DNA of 17,007 bases, from NCBI GenBank assembly GCA_003024985.2, contig PXIH01S0008567.1; one strand, written 5' to 3'. How positions within the stretch are numbered: position 1 is the stretch's first letter; each line of letters begins with the position of its first letter. A program made the translations under genes and the position numbers. This stretch comes from Euperipatoides rowelli. Lineage: Eukaryota > Onychophora > Udeonychophora > Euonychophora > Peripatopsidae. Of this stretch, positions 1-9,059 are shown piece after piece. Below the pieces are notes generated by a model. That model had not been told where the DNA came from. It saw only the letters and a list, made by a program, of their open reading frames with translations, and did not search any database.

Positions 1-236
1 GAAACCGACAATAAACGTCTTCCGCAAATAAGGGGTTATGACAATTTTCAAAAAAAATTTGGAGTGGACATTAAGTAAAATAAAAGACTCAAATGATTAG
101 GTCCTGTTATACAGTATAGGCCAAAAGTATATTACACTCATTAAGTGGGCGTGCCAGTTATTATAATACTTTGTGTAACACATTAGTTACAAAATAAGTC
201 ATTAGATGGCGTTAGTTTACTACAACCTGTCACCTA

Positions 237-445
237 GGCTATGTTTTTTAAAAATCTCCGAGCTCGATCACCGAGAAATTGTATACTTCATGGAGAACTA
301 ACAGAATATAAACAGAGAAGACAGAGTCCGAGATTATTAAAATACGCAATAGAGAATCTCCGATTTTTTTAAAATACGAATTCTCCAGATTCAGAGCTTC
401 TCTTATAGTTCTCCGAGAACTCGGAGATTTTTAAAAAACGCAGCC
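237..445. mobile_element. Short MITE with about 27-bp terminal inverted repeats and 3-bp target duplication (CTA)
   Basis: The left end reads GGCTATGTTTTTTAAAAATC and continues TCCGAG. The reverse complement of the right end reads GGCTGCGTTTTTTAAAAATC and continues TCCGAG. CTA flanks both sides (234-236 and 446-448). The 209-bp unit encodes nothing. Its two halves match the two ends of the 6930-7686 element closely, so it looks like an internally deleted copy. A 3-bp duplication and GC-rich tips would suit PIF/Harbinger, but no transposase is visible and the superfamily is not settled. Confidence 0.85.
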
Positions 446-623
446 CTAGCAAGTCTTTTTCCACATTCTTAATTGTATATAATCATCACTATCATATTCT
501 ACTCTCCTAAAATAAAAATTGTTACCCTGTGAAGTTCTCTCTCTTTTAAACTCCTTTTAATTTGAATTCTAAAAATTATTTACTTTTACATTATTTTAGA
601 AGAGAAAAATGCAAATTACTTAC
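446..623. other. Intronic or downstream DNA, nothing recognised
   Basis: This stretch follows the finger-exon donor in gene orientation and is AT-rich, with no exon-like open frame or repeat that I recognise. Positions 1-236, left of the MITE, are likewise without a recognisable feature, and no further zinc finger is visible there on either strand. Confidence 0.6.
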
Positions 624-801
624 GTATGAGTTAATAGATGATATTTTAAATGAGCTGGCCAGGTAAACTTTCGACCGCAACCTTCAAAATGACACTGCAG
701 AGTTTTCTCTCCATAATGAACTGCCTGATGATATTTAACATATCCAAAATTATGAAAAGCACGACCACAGCCTTCAAAATTACACACATATACCTTCTCT
801 C
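624..801 (-). CDS. ZNF410-like zinc-finger protein, exon with two C2H2 fingers
   Basis: The exon starts after a pyrimidine-rich acceptor (CTTTTCTAG, 810-802) and ends at CATAC|GTAAGT, a strong donor. It is open throughout in the frame set by the preceding exon (phase 1 in, phase 2 out). It encodes two C2H2 fingers, each C-X4-C-X12-H-X3-H: the first has CNFEGCGRAF and ends KYHQAVH, and the second has CHFEGCGRKF, then WPAHLKYHLLTH. A GEK linker precedes each finger. The WPAHxKYH signature is what I recall from finger 1 of ZNF410, so this exon would carry that finger plus one extra finger before it. The remaining fingers should lie left of position 1. Donor, acceptor, phase and intact Cys/His ligands all support a functional exon. 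The exact orthologue is an inference. Confidence 0.8.
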
Positions 802-2166
802 CTAGAAAAGACGAAGAAGCATTTTTTTTTCATCACGAGAGAATCAAAATATTACAAGTACTGTAAATACAAAATTCTTATAAATTTCAAGCTATTTTCA
901 GAAAATAAACCATTAGAGATATTACTAATTGAAAAATTTGATGATCTCATAAGCTGTGTTGTATCTGTGCATTGTTTATTTCCGTAATGTGATCTTTGCT
1001 CTTTTATAGTAAATACCGTGTTAGCATGTACTGATCAACCACGGATTGTAAACAATCGACAACTTTTGCACATGCAAATTAATGATTATTTATATTTCCT
1101 ATTGCATGTGTATACTAGTGGTGCACTGAATATCATTCTGGATTCCATCGACTGAATACTAAATACTGTAGTTACAAATTATTTGGCTCTCCTGCCGAAT
1201 AGTACTGTTCTAATATAGTATTTCATTACCATTAAATGATTAAGAACTGCGACTTCTAAATTGCTCAGTATAAACTATTCGGCCGGATATAAATAATGGG
1301 AAAATGGCCGCTGAATGTGAAGCTGGCATTCAGTGCACCTCTAGTGTACATGCTTCTAATTATTTAAGAGCGCTACTCACGTTTTGAGGCCTCACTCGTT
1401 TGGAATGACCCCCGTCAGTCTAGCAAGTTCTTATGATTTATCTACTTCTTCTTTGATGGTGGCTGGACTAAAGCGGAGGTTAGTCTAAGGAGTATGTACC
1501 ACCCCAGTGGTATATGTATACGGTAACATTAATTTAGGGCTTTTATGTTACTCTTTTATACGGTGAGTTGATGTTATAGCATTATTTATATCAAGTTGAA
1601 TTTCAAATGTTGATTTATCTTATTTTTTTGTTTTGTTTATAATGAACCATTCAAGATAGAATGCTTTTTTAAAGAAACATAATTAGAGTTCAAAAATTAG
1701 TCGGACCGATAGCCCGGGGCTATTAAATTTTAGTGGAGGGAAAATACATTTTAGCTAATTCAATCCCGGCAGGGCTACCTAATTATATCATACTTTGTTT
1801 AACTAAATAAAAACAAATAAATAAACTATTCAAAACTCTTATTTTTAATGATTAACTTGGCTTTGTGATAAAATTAAACTCTCTAAAATAATTATTAAAT
1901 TTGGGGCTGACATTCCTAATCTTAAGGCTACAACATTTTTTTATACAGGTTGCCCTTGGGCAAGTATGAAATATTGTGCATATTCTAACAATGATTAATA
2001 ATGAGTTAAATGCAAAAAAAGTATGCAATTTTTTTTTAAAATGACTAAAATGTTAAAAGTTTAATGGTTTCACAGTCCCATAACTTTGGTCATGAAATAA
2101 AGGTGACACTGACATATTTTGTTGACATTTTATGGTGGAAAAAAAACAAAAGTTTCAATAGCCTAC
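802..2166 (-). other. Phase-1 intron of the ZNF410-like gene
   Basis: GT at 2166-2165 and AG at 803-802 bound this intron. Joining its flanks completes a Gly codon and creates a Thr-Gly-Glu-Lys linker directly before the first finger, which is strong internal support for the junction. The intron is AT-rich, contains a hAT-type MITE at 1116-1343 and a near-perfect 15-nt palindrome at 1709-1723 (ATAGCCC / GGGCTAT), and shows no other coding potential that I can see. Confidence 0.7.
1116..1343. mobile_element. hAT-type MITE in the zinc-finger gene intron
   Basis: The ends are TAGTGGTGCACTGAAT (left) and the reverse complement TAGAGGTGCACTGAAT (right), a 16-bp terminal inverted repeat with one mismatch. 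The flanking octamers GTGTATAC (1108-1115) and GTGTACAT (1344-1351) match at 6 of 8 positions and fit the hAT pattern of T at position 2 and A at position 7, so they look like an aged 8-bp target duplication. The 228-bp body has no coding capacity. TAG-GGTGCAC tips are familiar from hAT elements, which is family knowledge rather than proof. Confidence 0.8.
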
Positions 2167-2497
2167 CTGTTAAAGATTTTTCCTTGTGAACAGCAACTTT
2201 ATTAGGGGAACAATCTATGGTGATTGAAGTGCTTGTTGGATCAATCAAGGATTTTAGTCCAGTTTCTAGTTTAAGCTCTGGATTGATTTTATCAGGCTCA
2301 ACAAAATCTTGTTCATTTAGGACTATAATAGAAGAATTGCTGGATAACTGACCCAATTTTTGAACATGTAATAGAACAATATTGGCATCTTCTCTTGAAG
2401 GCAAAATAGGACTGGTCTCTTCAATACAGGCTTTGTCAATATTTTCAATAGTAGACTTAGACACATGTTGTGGGTTTCCATTTGTTTCAGAGGCCAT
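2167..2497 (-). CDS. ZNF410-like zinc-finger protein, first visible coding exon (N-terminal region)
   Basis: This minus-strand exon encodes 110 residues from ATG (2497-2495) plus one base. No zinc finger lies in it. It is acidic and Ser/Thr-rich, with hydrophobic patches such as ANIVLLHVQKLG (about residues 38-49) and SSIIVLNEQDF (about 55-65), which resemble the N-terminal part of vertebrate ZNF410 as I recall it. The exon ends at ACAG|GTAGGC, a good donor, after the first base of a Gly codon. Reading through the donor gives a low-complexity tail ending in a stop, which argues that the splice is real. An in-frame TAG directly precedes the ATG, and TTGTAG there could also be a splice acceptor, so a 5' UTR exon may lie further right. 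The family is nuclear and DNA-binding (ZNF410 is known to activate CHD4). The ZNF410 assignment rests mainly on the following finger exon. Confidence 0.68.
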
Positions 2498-3401
2498 CTA
2501 CAATTTATAAAAAATAAATATTGAGGGACAATGACAAAGAACATTTTAAAAATACACAGAAAATAAATAAAAGTTAGAAGCCTTTCTAAGAAACTCTAAA
2601 ATTTGTTTAAGCTAAATTAGTAGTTAGCCTAAAGTACATTAGTTTATGGATTAAAATATTGCTAATTCTTGTTTTCAAGTTAAAAATAATCCTAGTCATA
2701 AAATATAAAAATTAACTGAATAACAGAAACAATTCAATATTATTTTAGATTTAATACTAAGCCAACATTTACGAAACTTGACTAGATCTTTGGATTCATT
2801 TTGAAAAAAAAAAAACTCTTTGATGTGATTGGATAGCCTAAGTAGAAGTGAGCTAGGCAAAACTGTACTCAGTAAAAAAATTGGGAGTTATAGACCCACT
2901 ATGTTGCCTTCCATTTCCATCCATTAAAATCTTACTTTTTCGTCTTCTAATATTACAATAACTGTAAGCTTATATTTTAATCTTGACTACTTTTATATCT
3001 TAAATAGATTAAGGTACATTTAAAAAAAAAAGGTAGCTATTTGTTCTTTTTAAAATTTCTTCATCAGTAAGATTTGCCACATCAAACTTAGTCTGTGTAG
3101 GTGTATTTTAATTCTAACTAACTAGCTTTCAGGGCAAAAAAAATCTTCAGAACTTCAACATGAAGATTTCTAGCCAATAAGAAAAACAAGAAAGCAAAAA
3201 TAAAATTTTGATGACTATAATAACTATATTTGGATTTGACATTTAGGCCAATGTATATAACCAACGGTATTTTTAAATGCTGGTTTGTTTTTATTTTAAT
3301 CTTCTGCTACTAAGACGTTCCAGTTTCAATACCGCCGTTACAGGTTATTGGTGGAAAGAATGTAAATGAAGTGAAATAAACTGCTGCTGTAGAATAATAC
3401 T
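2498..3401. other. Non-coding, AT-rich stretch
   Basis: I see no gene here. It contains short A and T homopolymer runs and several TAGCCTA heptamers. In the orientation of the zinc-finger gene this is upstream of the ATG exon, so a non-coding first exon or an intron could be present, but nothing in the sequence lets me place one. Confidence 0.5.
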
Positions 3402-3633
3402 GTTGTAAATATTGCTCTTTTTAATAAAATATATTATTTACAACGATTATGCTGACCAGCCCAACTTGGCTGGCCTACATACAGGATACAAAATAATAAA
3501 CTCCCAGGAGGGGATACAGGTACGGGAGCTGGCTCTCCCCTGTACGTTCTTTAGAGGGGGAAGCCACTCCCATAAGTAAAAACTATAGACACAAATACAC
3601 GTGACGGAGAAGCCTTTATGGCGAACTCCTCAC
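3402..3633. repeat. Cluster of four short inverted repeats
   Basis: Four potential hairpins follow each other: GTTGTAAAT / ATTTACAAC (3402-3410 and 3436-3444, perfect), CCAGCC / GGCTGG (3456-3461 and 3468-3473), TACAG..GGGAG / CTCCC.CTGTA (3515-3544), and GTGA.GGAG..GCC / GGC..CTCC.TCAC (3601-3633, interrupted). The 3450-3640 part is clearly more GC-rich than its surroundings. It may be a remnant of a repeat or of an LTR leader. I do not recognise the family and see no tRNA or snRNA signature. Confidence 0.5.
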
Positions 3634-5059
3634 GCACATTTAAATTATACAAAATGCATAATTAATTAAACAGCATCAGCTTGCGCACTCCAGAATTAAA
3701 ACTATAAGTGACACATTTACTAATTAAAGTAAAATAATTGTCAAGATTTAGCTCCATCCCCTTAAAATAACATGGTCCACTATATAGCCTACATCAGGGG
3801 ACATATTTTGTGATGTCATTGTTCAGAGGAATAGAGCTTGCTATATATACTTAACTATAGAATATTTGCTATGTATGTCAGCTTAAAGCTGGAAATCCTA
3901 TGGACTAATTGTTTAAAAATACATGTAAAAATATATAATAAAATTCATCTTTTGTGCTTATGGTCAATTTGTTTTTTTTAAAAACATCAAAACCATCTAC
4001 AGTAAATACAAGTTGAACATACCTCTATTTACATGTTAAATCATTACAAATAAAACAGTTGTAGAAAAAATTTTGTCATCAGACCCAATAAAATGTGAAA
4101 GCTTCAATTTGTAATCTCAAACAGAGGATAACAATATTCTTAAATTTATCTTTACATAGCTTTTTTTTTATGCATTTAAAATTTTTTTTCCAGTGGAATA
4201 TTTTTTAGTAGGCCTAATTATCTTTAAAAATCAATAATAAAAAAAAATTTAAAAATCCATTACAGTGACCTTTAATGGGTAGGATTATTTTGTAGGCTAA
4301 CTGGTGTGAACTACGAAAAGTTCATTAATAAACATATTGCTAACATCATCTGTCTATGTTGTTGTTGAATGGTATATGGATAATCTTACATGATATCTGA
4401 AAAAGGATCTGAAAAATCCTTTATTCAAAATGATTAAACTTTGGATTTTTTTTTATTTTACAACCAAAAAAAAAAATAGATACTTATTTTAACAAAGATT
4501 GGACACTCAAACAGGCAATAAAATAACCTGTAGGCACCAAGTGAACTCGATAAAAAAAATCTGATAGAATACAAATTACTAAATTGTTTTACAACATTGG
4601 CAATCTAGCCACTTGGCTAACACTTTATTTGGCTTGTTGGATGGTATTGTATTAAGATATGCAGCAATGTATCTGATAAATTCAATGACCTTTTCATTCC
4701 AAATGAAACCTAATAATCTATTATGTAAAAGAGCATACTTAACCAAATTGTCAATTAGAGGGTAGTCAAGGAATGGGCAAAAATATAAATTTTGCTGTTA
4801 ACTGCCATTATTAACTGGGTAACCGAAGGTTAGCCTTCCTCCACCCCAAGCACACTATCTAATAAGTTCAAAATGTAAAAATTATACATTTAAACTAAAA
4901 CTTCAAATTGATATTATTATATTAAATACATTTGGGTTGCTTTTTTAATATACGGTAAATATTTCTATTTTTTTTTTTCATAAACTTAAGCAAAGTTATA
5001 ACTTAAAACAAAAATAAATGTAAATAAATTAAACATCGACCTTACTCTTTTGGTCATAA
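3634..5059. other. Non-coding, AT-rich stretch
   Basis: This holds A/T runs and occasional TAGGCTA or TAGGCCTA motifs. No exon, RNA gene or bounded transposon could be supported here. Confidence 0.5.
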
Positions 5060-5990
5060 CCTCTATATCTATCCCTCTATCTTTCTATTTTGTCACGTCG
5101 TTCTCTGGCCAGTAGCATAATTTATAACATTTTTTATTGGGAAACATTTTGTAAATTTTATATTTTAACGGCAATGGATATATATGTATGTTAAATTTTG
5201 TGCTGGGCAAATAAACAAAATGATTTGCTAAAGTGGACACTCGTTTGTGTGTGTGTGTAGGCTAGATATTGAAATGACTTAATTAATTTATATTTTAATA
5301 ACTTTAACTTTTTTTCAGATGGCCTTTTTTTACGTACGCGAGATAGGGGTGGTACCTGTCCGTTCTATCAGGGCAGGGATAATAAAGGGTGGTCCCCTTT
5401 CTCCTCTTTAGTTTTCTAGATAGCCGGTCCGAGCTGAATTTATACGAATTTTCACATTTTTTAATCCTTTTTACTTTTTTTACAGTATATTTAAGTTAGG
5501 TTAGCTAGCGTTCCTTAGTCAGTTTCGTTGGTTTATAGACCCCTTAAGAGCTTTTAAAAAAATCTGCACCAACTGACTCCTATTCGATAAATGTTATGGT
5601 CTTAGGGTAGCCTCTTTATACTAGAGCTTACATATGAATGTGACACAATCAGTTATTCTGATTTGGGCATTTATATATATCAAGCGAATTTAGAGACTAG
5701 TGATAAAACTATGGCATTTATTTGGTGATTATCCCCGGAACATGTCTCCTTAGCCTGTGATAGCATGCCTTGTAGGACCGTTCGTGTCTAGTTTGTGCAA
5801 CGTATCCCTACATAATGTTGGGGAGGTATTAGAGGCATTTCCAAGTTAGGATTGCATTTTTGGCTAGTATCCAAAGGCGGTCGTCGGCAGACAGTATTGC
5901 CCTCTATTGAAGCCAAAGGTGTGATCGCCATGCTTAAACAATTTGACTAGTTATGGACAATATACTATTATTATTATTAATATAAGTATA
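5060..5990 (+). repeat. Diverged copy of a dispersed repeat, inverted relative to 14270-15050
   Basis: Read forward, this region can be followed alongside the reverse complement of about 14270-15050. The clearest part is 5240-5430: a GT-rich block, an AT-rich run ending in CAGATG, a CCTT run, CGTA or CGTG words, the shared 11-mer GGGGTGGTACC (5346-5356, complement of 14720-14730), then AATAAA with a small hairpin. Outside the core the match is patchy, and the outer limits are approximate. Since the other copy lies within a 2.26-kb insertion, this may be an older relative of that element. Eye alignment only. Confidence 0.45.
5245..5259. repeat. Short GT microsatellite
   Basis: A run of about six GT units lies inside the diverged repeat. 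A similar CA run occurs near 14822-14832 in the inverted copy, so it was probably part of the ancestral repeat. Confidence 0.7.
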
Positions 5991-6929
5991 TAAAACAGTC
6001 TTGTGAATGGCAAAAGTTAAAGCAGGCCCCCGTCTCAGTTGACGTCAATCACGCTAACCCGAGAATGATGTTAACTGAGACCCAAATCAGAATTTTGGAT
6101 CAAAATAGTCTGTCTCTGGATAGAATAAGGCTCAATTAGGGGGGAGGGAAGTCTTATGAGGTAGACTATGCAGTTCGCCGAAGCTATCGCGTCCAAATAT
6201 CGGACATACTGTATATTCAACCAAAAGGTAATCATACATAAAGGTTTAGCCCACAAAGGATGTGGCCCTTATTTACATCAAAATAAAAAGATTAGTGAAA
6301 AATAAACTATATACAATGAAAATATTTACATAAAAAAGAGTTCAATTACATTTCTGAAGACGCTCTTAGGGCACTGTACAATCCAGATCACAACTATAAG
6401 CCAATATCACAAAAGTTAGTAAGGCTTGACCATAAGATACACAATTCAGAGCAAGTAACGTAATCACGTTAAGAATCAAAATCCAAAGAGCTCTAAATAA
6501 TAGATAAACAGGCATAAGTTCTAGCCATAAAACAAAGGAGATAATCCAACATAAGGATAGAAAAAAAAACACTAGATGTAATGGGTTAAAAAAACCAAGT
6601 CAAATATGTCAAACGGCAAATACCAATGCTACTCAATCAGGTCCTAGTCAGAAAGAACGTTCAAATGTACAGTTGAGCATTTCAACAAATAATAGGAAAA
6701 CTACTCCGTGATCAGTTCAAAGGAATGAAAGATCTGCTTGAAAACCATTAATCAATTTAAAATTCAGCATCATAGTAAAGAAACATATTCCAAAACATGG
6801 TATAAACAAAACCAAAACTGCTAACAGAAAAATAACAACGGCGGTCATAATGGCACCGCATCCCTACCAACAAAATAAGAAAGCACTTTCATAAATAAAA
6901 TCCTGTTACATGATGACATTGAACATACA
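5991..6929. other. Non-coding stretch with one imperfect hairpin
   Basis: No gene was recognised. Arms at 6032-6043 and 6070-6081 (GTCTCAGTTGAC / GTTAACTGAGAC, 11 of 12 complementary) enclose a 26-nt loop. A purine-rich tract occurs at about 6138-6151. Small open frames on the minus strand here have hydrophobic, low-complexity translations and no homology that I recognise. Confidence 0.5.
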
Positions 6930-7686
6930 GGCTACATTTTTAAAAATCTCCGAGCTCGAGCTCTGAGAAACTGTACACGTCATGGAGAACAAACAGAATA
7001 TAAACAGAGAAGATAGAGTCTGAGATTATTAAAATACGCTACAGAGAAATAAAAAATGGAGACAAAAGGAGAAAATTGTACAGTAAAAAAAAAAAAAGCC
7101 GTTAAAAGTCTAAATTTAGCTAAACCATAACCTGAAGATGCTTTTAAAGGTCTACTGTCAGACAGAAAAAAAATGTCCGTGGCAGCATTTGTACATGTGA
7201 TGTCTGGGTTATCCATTTTAAAGACATCGTGTTTGCTATCTGTGTCACCAAAACATAGACGGTAGCTATTGCTATCTCATTGACTGGAAACAATTCATTT
7301 TTCAGCATTGAAAGAATAGTCATCGCCATTGTAAAAGTTCTCATATAGTCAAAATAAGAAAATTATGGAGAACAAGTAGTGCCTAGACAAAGGTTAGACC
7401 AGTTACATCATATTTTACACACATAAATTTCAATAAAGTTTATTTTCCTCCATTTTGGATTTTGATTACAATGCATTGTGGGTACTTCTCCGAATCCTGA
7501 TACTTTTCCTTGGGAAACTCCGAGTTTGTCAGATATTATTTTTCTTGGAGAATAGTTCTACGAGTTTGTCAGAGAATATTAAAACCGCAATAGAGAATCT
7601 CCGATTTTTTTAAAATCGGACTTCTCCAGATTCAGAGCTTTCTCTATAATTCTCCGAGAACTCGGAGATTTTTAAAAAACGCAGCC
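6930..7686. mobile_element. 757-bp transposon, longer relative of the 237-445 MITE, 3-bp target duplication (ACA)
   Basis: The left end GGCTACATTTTTAAAAATC and the reverse complement of the right end GGCTGCGTTTTTTAAAAATC form the terminal repeats. ACA lies on both sides (6927-6929 and 7687-7689). The first 120 bp and last 110 bp match the two halves of the 237-445 element. The middle (about 7050-7570) is absent from the short copy. It contains a 13-bp direct repeat (CGAGTTTGTCAGA at 7521 and 7561) and a minus-strand open frame at 7144-7344 that I do not recognise. No transposase motif is visible, so this copy is probably also non-autonomous. Confidence 0.85.
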
Positions 7687-8355
7687 ACAGGGAATTGTGA
7701 ATATTGTCATAAGTCATAAGGAACTGCATCATATTCTTTTCCACTGAAACTATTTTTTGAATCTTAAAAAATGGTTTATAAATAATTTGACTGAACATTG
7801 ATGTTTTTCACCTCCATTAAGATAATGAAACTTTTGGATTTTGTAATACATAATGAAAAAGAATGATTCGATGCAAACAATTGATTGTTATAGATCATGA
7901 ATAACATGGGAATTTTGATTTTATTTTGATCCTTGTGTGTATTTATATTTGTGACATAGCTAATTAATGTGTGAATATCGATGTTGCATTGATTGTGTTT
8001 GAATTGGAGAGATGTATCTGTGAAATTTTTATAACTGTTTGTAGTATTGAAGTCTTTGATTTATACTTTTTGTTAATTCTAATAGTAGGCTACATAATTG
8101 ATCATATAATGAGTATTTATATACAGAATATAAAATATTTAGGTACAAGGACTGTCAACTAAAATGGAGCAAAGAAATAATGACCATAGCCTATGATATA
8201 TAAAACTGTAGTGATATAATTTAATAGAAAAAAATAAAATAAAATGCTGGAATATTTTGCCTAATATCATGGTAATTGCGGATTCTTTGGGCAATTTTAA
8301 AAGACTGCTGACAATACATTTTAACTCTCCGACTGCCATTGCAGATCTGATTAGC
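7687..8355. other. Non-coding stretch before the BEL/Pao insertion
   Basis: AT-rich DNA with no recognisable gene. Short open frames at 7971-8162 and 8257-8357 look like chance. The latter runs straight into the retrotransposon LTR. Confidence 0.5.
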
Positions 8356-8360
8356 ATTGG

Positions 8361-9057
8361 TGTTCTGTTTTATCAAATATGTATTTTTTATATTTTACTA
8401 ATCCATAGTGTTCTCCCAGAACACTTAGAACGGGTGCGCCACCCGACTGGTTTTAATGACCACCCGGCTTGTGAATTGACGTGGGAAAATAGTGAGCAGG
8501 AATGGAAATGTAATTTAAGACATTTGTAATTAATAGTGATGAAAAATCAAACAGACTCCCAACACCAGCTTGGTTTCTTGCGTTACACACCAATCTAGAG
8601 AGCTTAGGATATTTACTCTGATACACACTAAATTCTGAACGCATAGCAAGACAATAGGCTAATCAAGATTTTTTTAATACACCCGGGTATTGCTTCATTC
8701 CACTCGGATGGTAAAAAATTCTGGGGAGAACACTGTAATGTCTATTGTTTGTTTTGGCTCTGTGTAGCCTCCACCATATTTGTTGTAAAATGTAGAACTC
8801 GTTTTGAGCTAATTGGCCACAAAAATTAGTTAACAGCCATGTTTTTTATAGTACACTCATATAACATGTGAGAGCTTAGAGCTAGAGTACATATGCTGTA
8901 GCCTTTTACACAGATTTAAATAAGCCAACACTATTTTAATCTAAAATCATCATTCACATATTATTTTTTTCCATCCACATTATACCAGCATAATCTGCAG
9001 ATTTTAGGTTTGTATCATTAATAGTTTTGGTTTTAACACATTTTTCACAACGTAACA
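8361..9057 (+). repeat. 5' LTR of the BEL/Pao element, interrupted by a hAT MITE
   Basis: It begins TGTTCTGTTTTATC and ends AACGTAACA. Positions 8361-8398 pair with 16528-16565, and about 8744-9057 pairs with the rest of the 3' LTR. Taking away the hAT insert and one target copy leaves about 359 bp, close to the 351 bp of the 3' LTR. The position of the 3' LTR AATAAA signal reads AATAAG here. Confidence 0.92.
8406..8735. mobile_element. hAT-type MITE inserted in the 5' LTR
   Basis: The ends AGTGTTCTCCC (8407-8417) and GGGAGAACACT (8724-8734) are perfect inverted repeats, extendable to AGTGTTCTCCCAGAA with a one-base gap. The flanks TAATCCAT (8399-8406) and TAATGTCT (8736-8743) look like a decayed 8-bp duplication, and the 3' LTR has a single equivalent octamer at about 16566-16573, i.e. 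an empty site. Subterminal CACCCG/CGGGTG words recur, including a hairpin at 8431-8445. There is no coding capacity. Confidence 0.85.
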
Positions 9058-9059
9058 TT

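Noticed and set aside
2323-2544. Minus-strand open frame overlapping the ATG exon
   Set aside because: It is another frame of the zinc-finger gene exon, with a low-complexity start and no recognisable domain.
3515-3544. tRNA or other structured RNA gene around the GC-rich hairpin
   Set aside because: No cloverleaf, no A/B box pair and no recognised RNA family. Kept only as a hairpin.
4800-4860. Apparent similarity of a CCTTCCTCCACCCC stretch to the promoter-like tract near 15500-15530
   Set aside because: Only about 20 pyrimidine-rich bases match, and the orientation disagrees with the inverted repeat pair.
5945-5985. Possible CRISPR-like or tandem array from TTA/ATT repeats
   Set aside because: Only a short simple-sequence run with no spaced repeats. 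The context is animal DNA full of transposons.
6071-6256. Small minus-strand open frame
   Set aside because: No family similarity, no splice or Kozak context, and it overlaps a hairpin arm. Chance is the simpler explanation.
6366-6572. Hydrophobic minus-strand open frame resembling a membrane peptide
   Set aside because: T-rich DNA read in this frame gives Leu/Phe/Ile-rich translations anyway. There is no start context and no supporting neighbour.
8257-8529. Plus-strand open frame of 90 codons
   Set aside because: It runs from intergenic DNA through the target duplication, the LTR start and the hAT MITE, so it cannot be an ancestral gene.
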